From contig NZ_QPNC01000016.1 of the NCBI RefSeq assembly GCF_003386285.1, positions 1-64,000 of the forward strand: a stretch of DNA of 64,000 nucleotides. Direction: 5' to 3'. Source of the stretch: Nocardiopsis sp. FIRDI 009 (lineage in GTDB: Bacteria; Actinomycetota; Actinomycetes; Streptosporangiales; Streptosporangiaceae). Numbering within the stretch: position 1 is the stretch's first letter; each line of letters begins with the position of its first letter. The translations under genes were made by a program, and so were the position numbers. Below, piece after piece: positions 43,886 to 53,681 of this stretch. The notes under the pieces are model-generated. The model had not been told where the DNA came from, did not search any database, and was given only the letters and a program-made list of their open reading frames with translations.

Positions 43886-44410
43886 TCAGGATGCGGGTTG
43901 GACGGCGTTGCCGAGCATGAGGAGCGCGGTGGCCTCCTCCGCGTCGTGGTCGGAGGAGTCGGCGACCAGGACGTCCCCGTCACTGAGGATGGTCTCGCCC
44001 AGGGGCACGTCGTCCGGGGACTCCGCGCCCTCCGGGAGCAGCTGCCCCCAGTTGGCGTCCAGGAGGTGGTGGTAGACCGACTCGATCGCCTCCTCGGAGT
44101 CGGCGGCCGGAGCGCCCTCCTCGGCGACGACCCGCACCAGGCGCACGCACTCGGCGGTCGTGCACTGCACGTCCTCGTCACCGGAGACGTAGGACAGCCC
44201 CTCCGGGGGGTCGCCCAGCACGTCGACGTCCGGCGCCTCCAGCCGCTCCGGCGCCTGGGCCGCCCCCGAGGCGGGCGGCTCGGGCGACGCCGTGGGCACA
44301 GGGGCGCGCAGGGCGTGGAACAGACCGAGCGCGCCGGAGACGACCAGGCCGACGACGAGCGCGACGGCCAGTGCGATCGTGAAACGGCGGGAGCGCAGCA
44401 GCGCCATCAT
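43886..44410 (-). CDS. membrane-anchored hypothetical protein between purQ and purL
   Basis: 174 residues from one of two adjacent ATGs (44410/44407). One N-terminal helix (FTIALAVALVVGLVVSGALG) anchors an acidic extracytoplasmic domain with two nearby Cys (VQCTTAECVRL) that could form a disulfide. No family recognised. It sits in the purine operon but looks unrelated to the pathway. Confidence 0.75.
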   Translation of the reverse strand: MMALLRSRRFTIALAVALVVGLVVSGALGLFHALRAPVPTASPEPPASGAAQAPERLEAPDVDVLGDPPEGLSYVSGDEDVQCTTAECVRLVRVVAEEGAPAADSEEAIESVYHHLLDANWGQLLPEGAESPDDVPLGETILSDGDVLVADSSDHDAEEATALLMLGNAVQPAS

Positions 44411-44450
44411 CGCGAGGTTCGTCCCCCTGTCCGTGTGCGGGTCCGTCGGG

Positions 44451-45146
44451 TCAGGCGTGCACCGGGGTTCCGGCCGCCAGGTGGCTGAGGATCGAGGTGA
44501 AGAAGCCGAGCCCGTCGGTGGAGGGCCCGGTCAGGGCCTCGACGGCGTGCTCGGGGTGCGGCATGAGACCGACGACGTTCCCGTGCTCGTTGGTGATCCC
44601 GGCGATGCCGCGGCGCGACCCGTTGGGGTTGCCGTCGGCGTAGCGGACCACGACCCGGCCGGTGGCCTCCAGTTCGTCCAGGGTCTCCTCGTCGGCGACG
44701 TAGCTGCCCTCGCCGCTCTTGAGGACGACGAGGATCTCCTGGCCGTCGGTGTAGTCGCCGGTCCAGGCGGTGGCGGTGGACTCCACGCGCAGTACCTGGT
44801 CGCGGTTGAGGAAGCGGAGCGAGGTGTTGCGGGTGAGCGCTCCGGGGAGCAGGTGGCTCTCGCACAGGATCTGGAAGCCGTTGCAGATGCCGAGCACCGG
44901 CAGCGCGCCCGAGCGGGCGGCCGGAACGAGTTCGGACATCAGGGGCGCGAACCGGGCGATGGCGCCGCAGCGCAGGTAGTCGCCGTAGGAGAAACCGCCG
45001 GGCAGGACCACCGCGTCCACGCCCTTGAGGTCGGGGTCGGCGTGCCAGAGCGAGACGGGCTCGGCACCCGCCAGCGCGACGGCGCGGGCGGCGTCCTTGT
45101 CGTCGAGGGAGCCGGGGAAGGTGACGACGCCCACACGGGCTGCCAT
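44451..45146 (-). CDS. purQ: phosphoribosylformylglycinamidine synthase glutaminase subunit PurQ
   Basis: 231 residues from ATG 45146. Class I glutaminase: nucleophile Cys in [10 protein letters not shown], His-Glu pair in [12 protein letters not shown], and [13 protein letters not shown]. It supplies ammonia from glutamine to PurL, with PurS bridging the two. It is separated from purS by a RsbW-like gene. Confidence 0.97.
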   Translation of the reverse strand: MAARVGVVTFPGSLDDKDAARAVALAGAEPVSLWHADPDLKGVDAVVLPGGFSYGDYLRCGAIARFAPLMSELVPAARSGALPVLGICNGFQILCESHLLPGALTRNTSLRFLNRDQVLRVESTATAWTGDYTDGQEILVVLKSGEGSYVADEETLDELEATGRVVVRYADGNPNGSRRGIAGITNEHGNVVGLMPHPEHAVEALTGPSTDGLGFFTSILSHLAAGTPVHA

Positions 45147-45411
45147 GAGCACACTCCGGGTCATTGTGTGTCCGCTCCCGCGCGTGCGGGGAGGCGGGTG
45201 GTTGGGCGAGGAGTCCGCGGACGCCGGGCCGTCGCGGGACGACCGGTCCGCACCTCGCAGCGTACCCGGTCGACTGTGCTCGGGTACGACCCTCACCCCG
45301 CTTCCGGGCTCCTGGCCTGTGCGATTCTCCCAATGCGGGTGGCCGGAAGCGCGGTCGGGGTGTGCGACCCGACAGTCGCGGTGGTGTGCGCCACACCCCG
45401 CGCGGAGGAGT

Positions 45412-45891
45412 TCAGAGAGCGGCGTAGTCGTGTGCGGCGGCGAGGGCTCCCCGGGACTCCTCGTCCCGGTGGTCGCAGGGGGAGAGGTACTTGCGGAGGA
45501 GGACCGTCGTGCGGGGGGCGCCCCGGAAGGAGACCTCGTCCATGAGGCGGCGCATCAGGAAGATGCCCCTGCCCGATTCCGCGCTGAGCCGGGGCAGGGG
45601 CACGTGGTCCTGGGAGAGCCTGCGGGGGAGGACCGTGCCGGCGGGGGCCTCCCCGTTGTGGGAGATCCTCAGCTCGCACAGCCGGGAGTCGAGGTCGGCC
45701 TCGACTCGGTAGTCGGTGGCCGATCCGGCGTGCTCGATCGCGTTGGCGCAGGCCTCGGAGGCGGCGAGGACGATGTCGTCGGCGCAGTCCTGGCACAGGC
45801 CGACGCGCCGTAGCAGGGTGCCGAGGACGTCGCGTACGACGGAGACCGTGTACGCCTGGCGGGGGAGCGAGATCGAGAAGACGGCGTCCAT
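45412..45891 (-). CDS. RsbW-like ATP-binding protein inserted between purS and purQ
   Basis: 159 residues from ATG 45891 (GAGAGGTG ribosome site). HATPase motifs: N-box [22 protein letters not shown] in the G1 region and [17 protein letters not shown] (G2). It is an anti-sigma-factor kinase-type protein. The Cys pair CQDC and the late DHRDEES tail are unusual. No antagonist or sigma factor is beside it; the SigR-like gene at 46570 is divergent. Confidence 0.9.
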   Translation of the reverse strand: MDAVFSISLPRQAYTVSVVRDVLGTLLRRVGLCQDCADDIVLAASEACANAIEHAGSATDYRVEADLDSRLCELRISHNGEAPAGTVLPRRLSQDHVPLPRLSAESGRGIFLMRRLMDEVSFRGAPRTTVLLRKYLSPCDHRDEESRGALAAAHDYAAL

Positions 45892-46042
45892 GCGTACACC
45901 TCTCGTGCTCCGTGATCGGTTACCGGTTCGGCGCGTTAAGGAACCTTCCCGAGCCCGGTTGGTGCAAAACGAACAGCCGCGCCCGATACGGGACACGGCT
46001 GGCCAATTCCGGACACGGATGTGTCCGTTCCCGGTGCGGGGA

Positions 46043-46285
46043 TCAGGCGACGCGGACCTCGAAGTCCTCGATGACGGTGTTGGCGAGCAGGGTCTCGGCC
46101 AGGCGGCGGACGTCGGCGAGCTTGGCGTCGTCGACCTCGCCGTCCACCTCGACCTCGAAGCGCTTGCCCTGTCGGACCTGCTCGACCCCCTCGAAGCCCA
46201 ACCGGGAGCAGGCCCCGGCGATGGCCTGGCCCTGGGGGTCCAGAATCTCGGGCTTGAGCATGACGTCAACAACGACGCGGGCCAC
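46043..46285 (-). CDS. purS: phosphoribosylformylglycinamidine synthase subunit PurS
   Basis: 80 residues from GTG 46285 (GGAGGA ribosome site), the standard PurS size. Typical sequence: VVVDVMLKPEILDPQGQAI, VRQGKRFEVEVDG, then LLANTVIEDFEVRV. It bridges PurL and PurQ in the FGAM synthase complex. The frame is open to 46390, but the added residues are not PurS-like. Confidence 0.95.
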   Translation of the reverse strand: MARVVVDVMLKPEILDPQGQAIAGACSRLGFEGVEQVRQGKRFEVEVDGEVDDAKLADVRRLAETLLANTVIEDFEVRVA

Positions 46286-46569
46286 AGCGTCCTCCAGAAG
46301 AAATGTGGGTGTGCCGCACTTGCCCGCCGCGGAGCCGGGCGGGCGCCTCTCCGAGCCGCTCGGAGGGGGCGACGCCAGCGTATGCCACACCGGCCCGCGG
46401 CCGGGTCCTGGCCAGCCGCCACGCCGGTCCTTTACCGCATGCTTACCCTTACTGGGGACGGTTTCGGCGTCTTCGTGACTCGTATCACCACGATTGATGT
46501 CATCATTGGAAGCGTGTGGTGGCGTCTACCAGTGTGGAAGTGATCGTCCGGTCGTCCTGAGGGGGAATC

Positions 46570-47181
46570 TTGACGACTATCGCAGCGGACCAGACCTCCA
46601 CGACCGGTGAGACCCGCGCCGAAGAGCAGACCCTGGACTTCGCCACCGCGGTGACACCGTTCGCCGACCAGCTCTACCCGACGGCGCTGCGGATGACCCG
46701 CAACCCGGCGGACGCGGAGGACCTCGTCCAGGAGACATTCGCCAAGGCCTTCGCCAATTTCCACCAGTTCCGGGCAGGCACCAACCTGAGGGCCTGGCTC
46801 TACCGGATCCTGACCAACACGTTCATCAACTCCTACCGCAAGAAGCAGCGCGAGCCGCGCCAGGAGACCACCGACGAGATCAAGGACTGGCAGCTCGCCG
46901 CCGCCGAGGCGCACACGTCGTCCGGCATGCGTTCGGCCGAGACCGAGGTCCTCGACCACCTGCCCGACTCCGACATCAAGCTGGCGCTCGCCCGCCTGCC
47001 CGAGGAGTTCCAGGAGGTCATCTACCTCGTGGACATCGAGGGCTACGCCTACAAGGAGGTCGCCGCCCGCATGGGGACGCCGCTCGGCACGGTCATGTCC
47101 CGTCTGCACCGCGCCCGCCGTCAGCTCCGCGAGATGCTCGCCGACTACGGCCGCGAGCGCGGTATGCGCGTCCCGGCCTGA
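46570..47181 (+). CDS. ECF sigma factor, SigR-like (RpoE family)
   Basis: 203 residues from TTG 46570 after GAGGGGGAATC. Region 2: [26 protein letters not shown] and [19 protein letters not shown]; region 4: [20 protein letters not shown] with [18 protein letters not shown]. This matches the SigR group that answers disulfide stress in actinobacteria. Its zinc anti-sigma RsrA is normally the next gene, but downstream there is only a strong terminator and then a dehydrogenase operon. Confidence 0.93.
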   Translation: MTTIAADQTSTTGETRAEEQTLDFATAVTPFADQLYPTALRMTRNPADAEDLVQETFAKAFANFHQFRAGTNLRAWLYRILTNTFINSYRKKQREPRQETTDEIKDWQLAAAEAHTSSGMRSAETEVLDHLPDSDIKLALARLPEEFQEVIYLVDIEGYAYKEVAARMGTPLGTVMSRLHRARRQLREMLADYGRERGMRVPA

Positions 47182-47282
47182 GCCGTTCCGCCCCGCGGGT
47201 CCGCACACGGGCTCCCCGCCCCCGCCGCACCCCCCATGACCCGAAGCGGTCCCTCTCCGTAGTCACCACGCTCTGCCACGTC

Positions 47283-47318
47283 ACGTCCGGGCGGCCTCGC
47301 GCGAGGCCGCCCGGACGT
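47283..47318 (+). terminator. perfect 36-bp palindromic terminator after the sigma gene
   Basis: ACGTCCGGGCGGCCTCGC is followed directly by its exact reverse complement, giving an 18-bp hairpin. Its tip would pair down to a very small loop. Confidence 0.85.
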
Positions 47319-47586
47319 TCTCCGTTCCGTTGCCAACCGGGTCCGCAAAGTTGTTGGAAGTCCTTGTAATTGATAGGAAGCCCTGGTAGTTGCGCGTGTG
47401 CGGAGGGCCGGGATGATGGGCGGGCAGGTTAAAAGGTGACGCTGAGGTCTTGCGCTCCACGTAGTGAGTTCTGTCACGATGTGGTGAGGGCTGTCCGCTG
47501 TGCCCACCACCCCGGGTGAGCGGACCTTGAATCGGCCGATCAGCGTTCACCCACGCGAATTCGGCCCCGAGAACCCGAGGAGCGAC
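47319..47586 (+). promoter_or_regulatory. promoter region of the dehydrogenase operon
   Basis: The 268 bp between the terminator and pdhA include an AT-richer stretch (47345-47400) with GTTGTTGGAAG...TTGTAATTGATAGG, which could hold -35/-10 elements. No gene seen. A GTG at 47500 is in frame with pdhA but lacks a ribosome site. Confidence 0.45.
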
Positions 47587-48702
47587 GTGTCGGACACCAC
47601 CGCACACGCAGAACCGGAGCTTGTCCAGCTCCTGACACCCGAAGGGGAGTTCACCGCGCACCCCGACTACCCCCTGGACGTCGGCGCCGACGAGATTCGC
47701 GACCTGTACCGGGACCTGGTGCTCGTCCGCCGGGTCGACAGCGAGGCCGTCTCCCTCCAACGGCAGGGCGAGCTGGGCCTGTGGGCCTCCCTGCTGGGCC
47801 AGGAAGCCGCGCAGATCGGGTCCGGGCGGGCCCTGCGCGACGGCGACATGGCCTTCCCCTCCTACCGCGAGCACGGCGTCGCCTGGTGCCGCGGCATCGA
47901 GCCCAAGGAACTGCTGGGCATGTTCCGGGGCGTCACCAACGGCGGCTGGGACCCGCACGAGCACGGCTTCCACCTGTACACGATCGTCATCGGAAGCCAG
48001 GCCCTGCACGCCACCGGCTACGCCATGGGCGTCCAGCGCGACGGAGCCGTCGGGGAGGACGGCACCGCGGTCATCGCCTACTTCGGCGACGGCGCCACCA
48101 GCCAGGGCGACACCAACGAGGCGTTCAACTTCGCGTCGGTGAACAACGCCCCCGTGGTCTTCTTCTGCCAGAACAACCAGTGGGCCATCTCCGAACCGCT
48201 GGAGCGGCAGGCCCGTGTGCCGATCTACCGGCGGGCCTCCGGGTTCGGTTTCCCGGGCGTGCGGGTGGACGGCAACGACGTGCTCGCCTGCCTCGCCGTC
48301 ACCCGCGCCGCGCTGGCCAACGCGCGTGAGGGCAACGGCCCCACGCTCATTGAGGCGTTCACCTACCGGATGGGCGCCCACACCACCAACGACGACCCCA
48401 CCCGGTACCGTGCGACGGCCGAGCTGGAGGAGTGGAAGGCCAAGGACCCGATCCTGCGCCTGCGCCGTCACCTGGAGCGCGAGGGCTTGGCCGACGAGGA
48501 GTTCTTCGCCTCGGTCGACGCCGAGGCCGACGCCATCGGCGAGCGGGTGCGCGCCGAGTGCCGGGCGCTGCCCGACCCCGAGCCGCTGGACATCTTCCAC
48601 GAGGTCTACGCCGAACCGAACGTCCACATCGACCAGCAGCGGTCCGAGTTCGCCGAGTACCTCGCGTCCTTCGAGGACGCCGGCGTGGAAGGGGGCCGCT
48701 AG
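47587..48702 (+). CDS. pyruvate/2-oxoacid dehydrogenase E1 component, alpha subunit
   Basis: 371 residues from GTG 47587 (AGGAG ribosome site 5 nt before). Thiamin diphosphate motif GDGATSQGDTNEAFNFASVNNAP; PSYREHGVAWCRG and phosphorylation-loop-like YRMGAHTTNDDPTRYR. Part of the heterotetrameric E1 that decarboxylates pyruvate or branched-chain 2-oxoacids. An in-frame GTG at 47500 would add 29 poorly conserved residues. Confidence 0.93.
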   Translation: MSDTTAHAEPELVQLLTPEGEFTAHPDYPLDVGADEIRDLYRDLVLVRRVDSEAVSLQRQGELGLWASLLGQEAAQIGSGRALRDGDMAFPSYREHGVAWCRGIEPKELLGMFRGVTNGGWDPHEHGFHLYTIVIGSQALHATGYAMGVQRDGAVGEDGTAVIAYFGDGATSQGDTNEAFNFASVNNAPVVFFCQNNQWAISEPLERQARVPIYRRASGFGFPGVRVDGNDVLACLAVTRAALANAREGNGPTLIEAFTYRMGAHTTNDDPTRYRATAELEEWKAKDPILRLRRHLEREGLADEEFFASVDAEADAIGERVRAECRALPDPEPLDIFHEVYAEPNVHIDQQRSEFAEYLASFEDAGVEGGR

Positions 48703-48705
48703 GCC

Positions 48706-49686
48706 ATGGGAACCAACCTCACGATCGGCAAGGCGATCAACGCGGGTCTGCGCGCGGCCATGGAGCACGACCCGAAGGTCCTGGTCATGGGCGAGGACGT
48801 CGGCCGGCTCGGCGGTGTCTTCCGGGTCACCGACGGGCTGCACAAGGACTTCGGCGCCGACCGGGTGATCGACACCCCCCTCGCCGAATCCGGCATCGTC
48901 GGCACCGCCATCGGCATGGCCCTGCGCGGCTACCGTCCGGTGGTGGAGATCCAGTTCGACGGGTTCTTCTTCCCGGCGGCCAACCAGACCTTCACCCAGC
49001 TCGCCAAGATGCGCCGCCGTTCGGCGGGCAAGCTCAGCGTCCCCGTCGTGATGCGCATCCCCTACGGCGGCGGCATCGGCGCGGTGGAGCACCACAGCGA
49101 GTCGCCCGAGGCCTACTTCACCCACACGGCGGGCCTGCGGGTGGTCACGGTCGCCAACCCCGAGGACGCCTACTGGATGATCCAGCAGGCCATCCGGTCC
49201 GACGACCCGGTCATCTTCCTGGAGCCCAAACGGCGCTACTACGAGAAGGCCGAGGTGGACACCACGGCCTCGATCGCCGAGGCGACCCCGATGGGCGCCG
49301 CCCGGATCGCCCGGCCCGGCACGGACGCGACCCTGCTGGCCTACGGGCCGATGGTCAAGACCGCCCTCCAGGCCGCCGAGGCCGACACCGACCACTCCAT
49401 CGAGGTCGTCGACGTGCGGTCGCTGGCCCCCGTGGACTACCCCACCATCGTGGACTCGGTGAAGCGCACCGGTCGTCTGGTCGTGGCGCACGAGGCGCCG
49501 CTGAGCGGCGGCCCCGGCGCGGAGATCGCCGCCCGTGTCACCGAGGAGTGCTTCTACCACCTGGAATCGCCGGTGATCCGCGTTGCCGCCTTCGACACCC
49601 CCTACCCACAGTCCAGGCTGGAGGAGCACTATCTTCCGGACCTTGATCGGGTTCTGGACGGTGTGGACCGGGCGTTCGCGTTCTAG
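48706..49686 (+). CDS. pyruvate/2-oxoacid dehydrogenase E1 component, beta subunit
   Basis: 326 residues, 3 nt after the alpha stop. Conserved GEDVGRLGGVFRVTDGL, DTPLAESGIVGTAIGMAL, RIPYGGGIGAVEHHSES and the C-terminal PYPQSRLEEHYLP. It completes the E1 active site with the alpha subunit. Confidence 0.95.
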   Translation: MGTNLTIGKAINAGLRAAMEHDPKVLVMGEDVGRLGGVFRVTDGLHKDFGADRVIDTPLAESGIVGTAIGMALRGYRPVVEIQFDGFFFPAANQTFTQLAKMRRRSAGKLSVPVVMRIPYGGGIGAVEHHSESPEAYFTHTAGLRVVTVANPEDAYWMIQQAIRSDDPVIFLEPKRRYYEKAEVDTTASIAEATPMGAARIARPGTDATLLAYGPMVKTALQAAEADTDHSIEVVDVRSLAPVDYPTIVDSVKRTGRLVVAHEAPLSGGPGAEIAARVTEECFYHLESPVIRVAAFDTPYPQSRLEEHYLPDLDRVLDGVDRAFAF

Positions 49687-49705
49687 GTATCGGGGAACAG
49701 GAGAC

Positions 49706-51100
49706 ATGGGGATTCAGAGGAACGCACCCGCCGTCGGCGGCGTGCAGGAGTTCAGGCTGCCCGACGTCGGTGAGGGCCTCGTGGAGGCCGAGCTGCTCAC
49801 CTGGTACGTGAAGCCCGGTGACGAGATCACCGTCAACCAGAACATCTGCGAGATCGAGACCGCCAAGGCCGTGGTCGAGCTGCCCAGCCCGTTCGCGGGA
49901 ACCGTGCGGGAGCTGCTGGTCGAGGAGGGCCAGACGGTGGACGTCGGCACGGTGATCATCACCGTGGACGACGGCAGCGGCGGTGCGGCGGCGCCGGAGG
50001 CGGAATCGGCCTCCGCGCCCGCGCAGGAGACCGAGGAGCGGGAGAAGCCCCTGGTCGGCTACGGGGAGAAGGCGGGGTCCACCCAGCGCCGCGCCCGCCG
50101 CCGCCCGACCCCGTCGGCCCCGGTCTCGCCGCCCGCGCCGAAGCCCGCCGCGGCGGCTCCGGCCGCGCCGCCCGCTCCGGCGCCCGCCAGGCCCGGGGCT
50201 CCGGCCGGTGGGCGTCCGCTGGCCAAGCCGCCGGTGCGCAAGCTCGCCCGTGACCTGGGGGTGGACCTGGCGTCGGTGGAGCCGACCGGTCCCGGGGGGA
50301 TCGTGACCCGAGATGACGTGCGCGCGGCGGCCGAGGCCGCCGAGGCCCCCGCCGCTCCGGCCGCCGAGGCCCCGGCCGCCACGACGGACCGGGCCGCCCG
50401 TGAACGGCGGATCCCGATCAAGGGGGTGCGCAAGCACACGGCGGCGGCGATGGTCGGCAGCGCCTTCACGGCGCCGCACGTCACCGAGTTCCTCCAGGTG
50501 GACGTCACACGGACGATGGAGGCGATCGCGCGGCTGCGCGAGCGGCCCGACTTCGCCGACGTGCGGGTCTCCCCGCTGCTGCTGGTGGCCAAGGCGCTGC
50601 TCATGGCGATCCGGCGCAACCCGGAGATCAACGCGTCCTGGGACGAGGAGAACCAGGAGATCGTGGTCAAGGACTACGTGAACCTGGGGATCGCGGCCGC
50701 CACCGACCGGGGTCTGGTGGTGCCCAACATCAAGGACGCCGAGGCCAAGACCCTCCCCGAGCTGGCCGCGGCCCTGAAGGAGCTGACCGACACCGCGCGG
50801 GCGGGCAAGACGAGCCCGGCGGACATGTCCCAGGGCACGATCACCATCACCAACGTCGGCGTGTTCGGCGTGGACGCGGGCACCCCGATCATCAACCCGG
50901 GGGAGGCGGCGATCCTCGCCTTCGGGCAGATCCGGGAGATGCCGTGGGTGCACGAGGGTGAGCTGGCGGTCCGGAAGGTGACGACGCTGTCGCTGTCCTT
51001 CGACCACCGGATGGTCGACGGCGAACTCGGCTCCAAGGTGCTGCGGGACATCGGCACCGCTCTGGAGGACCCCGAGCTGACCGCCCTCGCCTGGGGGTAG
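49706..51100 (+). CDS. 2-oxoacid dehydrogenase E2 (dihydrolipoamide acyltransferase)
   Basis: 464 residues from ATG 49706. N-terminal lipoyl domain with ICEIETAKAVVELPSPF (lipoylated Lys), an Ala/Pro linker, a peripheral subunit-binding domain (VRKLARDLGVDL, GIVTRDDV) and the catalytic acyltransferase domain ending with SFDHRMVDGELGSKVL (His and Asp active site). It transfers the acyl group to CoA. No E3 gene is adjacent. Pyruvate versus branched-chain specificity cannot be settled here. Confidence 0.95.
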   Translation: MGIQRNAPAVGGVQEFRLPDVGEGLVEAELLTWYVKPGDEITVNQNICEIETAKAVVELPSPFAGTVRELLVEEGQTVDVGTVIITVDDGSGGAAAPEAESASAPAQETEEREKPLVGYGEKAGSTQRRARRRPTPSAPVSPPAPKPAAAAPAAPPAPAPARPGAPAGGRPLAKPPVRKLARDLGVDLASVEPTGPGGIVTRDDVRAAAEAAEAPAAPAAEAPAATTDRAARERRIPIKGVRKHTAAAMVGSAFTAPHVTEFLQVDVTRTMEAIARLRERPDFADVRVSPLLLVAKALLMAIRRNPEINASWDEENQEIVVKDYVNLGIAAATDRGLVVPNIKDAEAKTLPELAAALKELTDTARAGKTSPADMSQGTITITNVGVFGVDAGTPIINPGEAAILAFGQIREMPWVHEGELAVRKVTTLSLSFDHRMVDGELGSKVLRDIGTALEDPELTALAWG

Positions 51101-51166
51101 TCGGCTTCCACCCGGCGGCCCCGCGTGGGAAGGCCGGGACGGACGCGGTGCCGACCCGCACATGAA

Positions 51167-51210
51167 CGAAGCCTCCGGTGGACGGGTTGACACGTCCGCC
51201 GGAGGCTTCG
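51167..51210 (+). terminator. hairpin terminator after the dehydrogenase operon
   Basis: CGAAGCCTCCGGTGGACG and CGTCCGCCGGAGGCTTCG pair over 18 bp (one G-T wobble) with an 8-nt loop, 66 bp after the E2 stop. Confidence 0.85.
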
Positions 51211-51259
51211 TGCTGCTCCGGTCCCGACGACCCGGGCGGGACCGGTGGCGGGTCATGCG

Positions 51260-51540
51260 CGGACGGAAGCCCCCACGACACGTGGTGGCCGCCGTCCACG
51301 TGCGGGGTCGTTCCGGTGGTCGCCCGTGCGGCCGGGGACATGAGGAACAGCGCGGGACCGGCGACCGTGGTGGGGTCCTTGGTCTCCCGGCCGAGCGGCG
51401 CCGAGTTCTCCCGTCCGTCCGCGATCGCGTCGCATCCGGGGATGGGGCCGCCCGCCGGACCTGATCGGCCCGGCCGAGATCGGGTTGACGCGGATACGGT
51501 CGCCCCCGAGGTCCCGCGCGGCGACGGTGTCCATCGGTGG
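51260..51540 (-). pseudogene. remnant of a FabI-type enoyl-ACP reductase (SDR)
   Basis: On the minus strand one frame reads ARDLGGDRIRVNPISAGPIR, the FabI C-terminal substrate-loop sequence, then shifts near 51450 to a second frame with PIPGCDAIADGRENSAPLGR, VAGPALFLMSP and HVDGGHHV, the normal continuation. The N-terminal Rossmann half is missing. It is thus a dead fragment. The rest of 51101-51993 shows no gene I can support. Confidence 0.75.
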
Positions 51541-51993
51541 GGCGCCGGGCACGGTGGCGCGGGGCCCGCCCCCCAAGGGGGAGAGGGACGGACCCCGCCA
51601 TTGGGGTATTCCCGGACGGGCGTTGACCGACACATGGCGTGTGCGCTCCGTTCTGCTGCGGGGTCAGCCCCACGGCCGCACCAGGTGGTGACGGGCCCCG
51701 ACCACCACGACGGGCGGTGCGGCCGCGGTGACCGGGGCGTGTGGATCCGCCCGACCGCCGTCCACCGGCCGCGTCATCGGGCCGGGGCACGGACAGCACG
51801 GCTGCGCGCACGGGGCGGCGGACGAGTCGGGTCGGCACGGTCACCTCCGCGGTGGGGGTGTGGTGACCGACGGTAGGCGGGCGGGAGGGGGCGGAGGAGA
51901 TCGTCCACAGGGGGATCCGCGCCGAGAACCAACACAGTGTTGCTTGCGTCGTATCGGTCGTTGGCAAGTGAAAACACTGTAGGAGTCAATCGC

Positions 51994-53655
51994 GTGAACA
52001 CACGGCAGAGCGGAAACACGGGACGGGCCCTGGGCGCGGCCGCGACGGTGGCGGCTGCCGCTCTGGCGCTGTCCAGCTGCGGCTTCGTCCCCGACCTCAG
52101 CGACCTCACCGCCGGCGGCAGCACGGAACCGCCCGAACCGTCGACCGGCCCGAGCCAGGAACCGGAGTCGCCCGAGCCCACCCCCGAACCGGTCGAGGCC
52201 GACTTCCCCTACACCCGGGAGGGCCAGATCTTCCAGGACACCGGGCAGGACTCGACGCTGCGCTTCTCCATCACGGGCCTGGAGCGCACCGACGAGTACA
52301 CCGTCCTGTACACCGAGCGCACCTACGTCGACCACTTCCGGGGCCTGAACAGCAGTCTCGCCATGCCGGACACCCTGGTGGACCCGGTCAGCGGCAGGGC
52401 CTACCGCACGCTGCTGGACGAGGACGGCGACGTGTACGGTTCCGTCAGCCCCGACCCCGACGGCTACTACCCCGTCGAGGTCGACGCCACCAACCGGTAC
52501 CGCCGGTACTTCCCGCGCCTCCCCGACGACGTCACCCACGTCACCTTCGTCGGCAGCGGCCTCGGCGCCATGACCGGGATCCCCGTCGTGGACGTCGACG
52601 AGGAGCGGCCCGACCCGGAGGACCCCAACGGCGCCGACCCCGACTTCGATCCGGACCGCGGCGACGTCGTCGAGTTCGGGAACCGCCGCCCCGACGCCGA
52701 GGCCGTGGAGCGGATCGGCGAGATGGAGAGCTTCGTCGACTCCGACGTCGCCTCCACCACCCGCGACGGCGACACCGAGACCGTCGCGCTGCGCTCCGAC
52801 GTCATGTTCGACTTCGACTCGGCCGAACTGACCGCCGAGGCCGAGGACGTCGTCCGGCGCGCCGCCCGCTCGCTGGAGCGCAACATCGACCCCGACGACC
52901 CCCGGATCACCGTCATCGGCCACACCGACGGCCGCGGCACCGACGACTACAACCAGCGGCTGTCCGTCGAGCGTGCGGAGACCGTCCGGGGGATCCTCGC
53001 GGAGGAACTGGGCGAGGGGTACGACTTCGTCGTGGAGGGGCGCGGAGCCACCGAGCCGGTCGCCGAGGAGGGCGGCCCGGACGACGAGGAGGCGCGTGCC
53101 CGCAACCGGCGCGTGGAGTTCTCCTACCGGGTGGACCGCTCCGGCGGCACCGGTAACCGCGGCGGCGCCGACGAGGACGCGCTCGGCTCCAGCGAGCGCA
53201 ACGTTTTCCCGCCCGCCGACTTCGTCTCGGACGACACCGCCGAGGTGGTCGCCTCGGTCACCGAGGGCGACGTCCGGATGGACGTGCACCCCCTGCGGCG
53301 CGACGGAGCCTACGTGATCAGCACCGTGTCGCTGACCAACACCGGAGACGAGCCGGTGCTGCCCGACATGGGCGGCGAGGACGCCGTCTCCCCGGGCGGA
53401 CCGACCGAGTTCAGCCAGGGCGCGCTGGGCGGCTTCCAACTCCTCGACCCCGACTCCGACCTGGTCCGCTACGTCACGCTGCTGAACTTCGGCGGCGACA
53501 GCTACGCGGGCTTCGCCGAGGAGGTCCACGAGATGCAGCCGGGCAACACCTACCAGCTGGTCGCGGTGTTCGCGGCGCCGCCCGCCGACGTCGACCGGGC
53601 CACCCTGCGCGCCGGGTCGTTCGGCGAGATCGAGGACGTGCCGTTCGCGGAGTGA
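51994..53655 (+). CDS. OmpA-domain lipoprotein
   Basis: 553 residues from GTG 51994 (AGGAG ribosome site). A lipoprotein signal ends in ALALSSC with Cys29, followed by an acidic Pro/Glu-rich stretch. An OmpA/MotB peptidoglycan-binding domain lies around 265-375 (MFDFDSAELT, VIGHTDGRGTDDYNQRLSVERA, ARARNRRVEFSYR). Flanking domains before and after it are unassigned. It probably links the membrane surface to peptidoglycan. Confidence 0.88.
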   Translation: MNTRQSGNTGRALGAAATVAAAALALSSCGFVPDLSDLTAGGSTEPPEPSTGPSQEPESPEPTPEPVEADFPYTREGQIFQDTGQDSTLRFSITGLERTDEYTVLYTERTYVDHFRGLNSSLAMPDTLVDPVSGRAYRTLLDEDGDVYGSVSPDPDGYYPVEVDATNRYRRYFPRLPDDVTHVTFVGSGLGAMTGIPVVDVDEERPDPEDPNGADPDFDPDRGDVVEFGNRRPDAEAVERIGEMESFVDSDVASTTRDGDTETVALRSDVMFDFDSAELTAEAEDVVRRAARSLERNIDPDDPRITVIGHTDGRGTDDYNQRLSVERAETVRGILAEELGEGYDFVVEGRGATEPVAEEGGPDDEEARARNRRVEFSYRVDRSGGTGNRGGADEDALGSSERNVFPPADFVSDDTAEVVASVTEGDVRMDVHPLRRDGAYVISTVSLTNTGDEPVLPDMGGEDAVSPGGPTEFSQGALGGFQLLDPDSDLVRYVTLLNFGGDSYAGFAEEVHEMQPGNTYQLVAVFAAPPADVDRATLRAGSFGEIEDVPFAE

Positions 53656-53681
53656 CCGAGGACGGCTGGGGCGGCCTCCGG

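Noticed and set aside
51178..51876. Plus-strand open frame of over 200 codons behind the dehydrogenase operon
   Set aside because: It overlaps the terminator hairpin and the FabI remnant, and its composition matches antisense translation.
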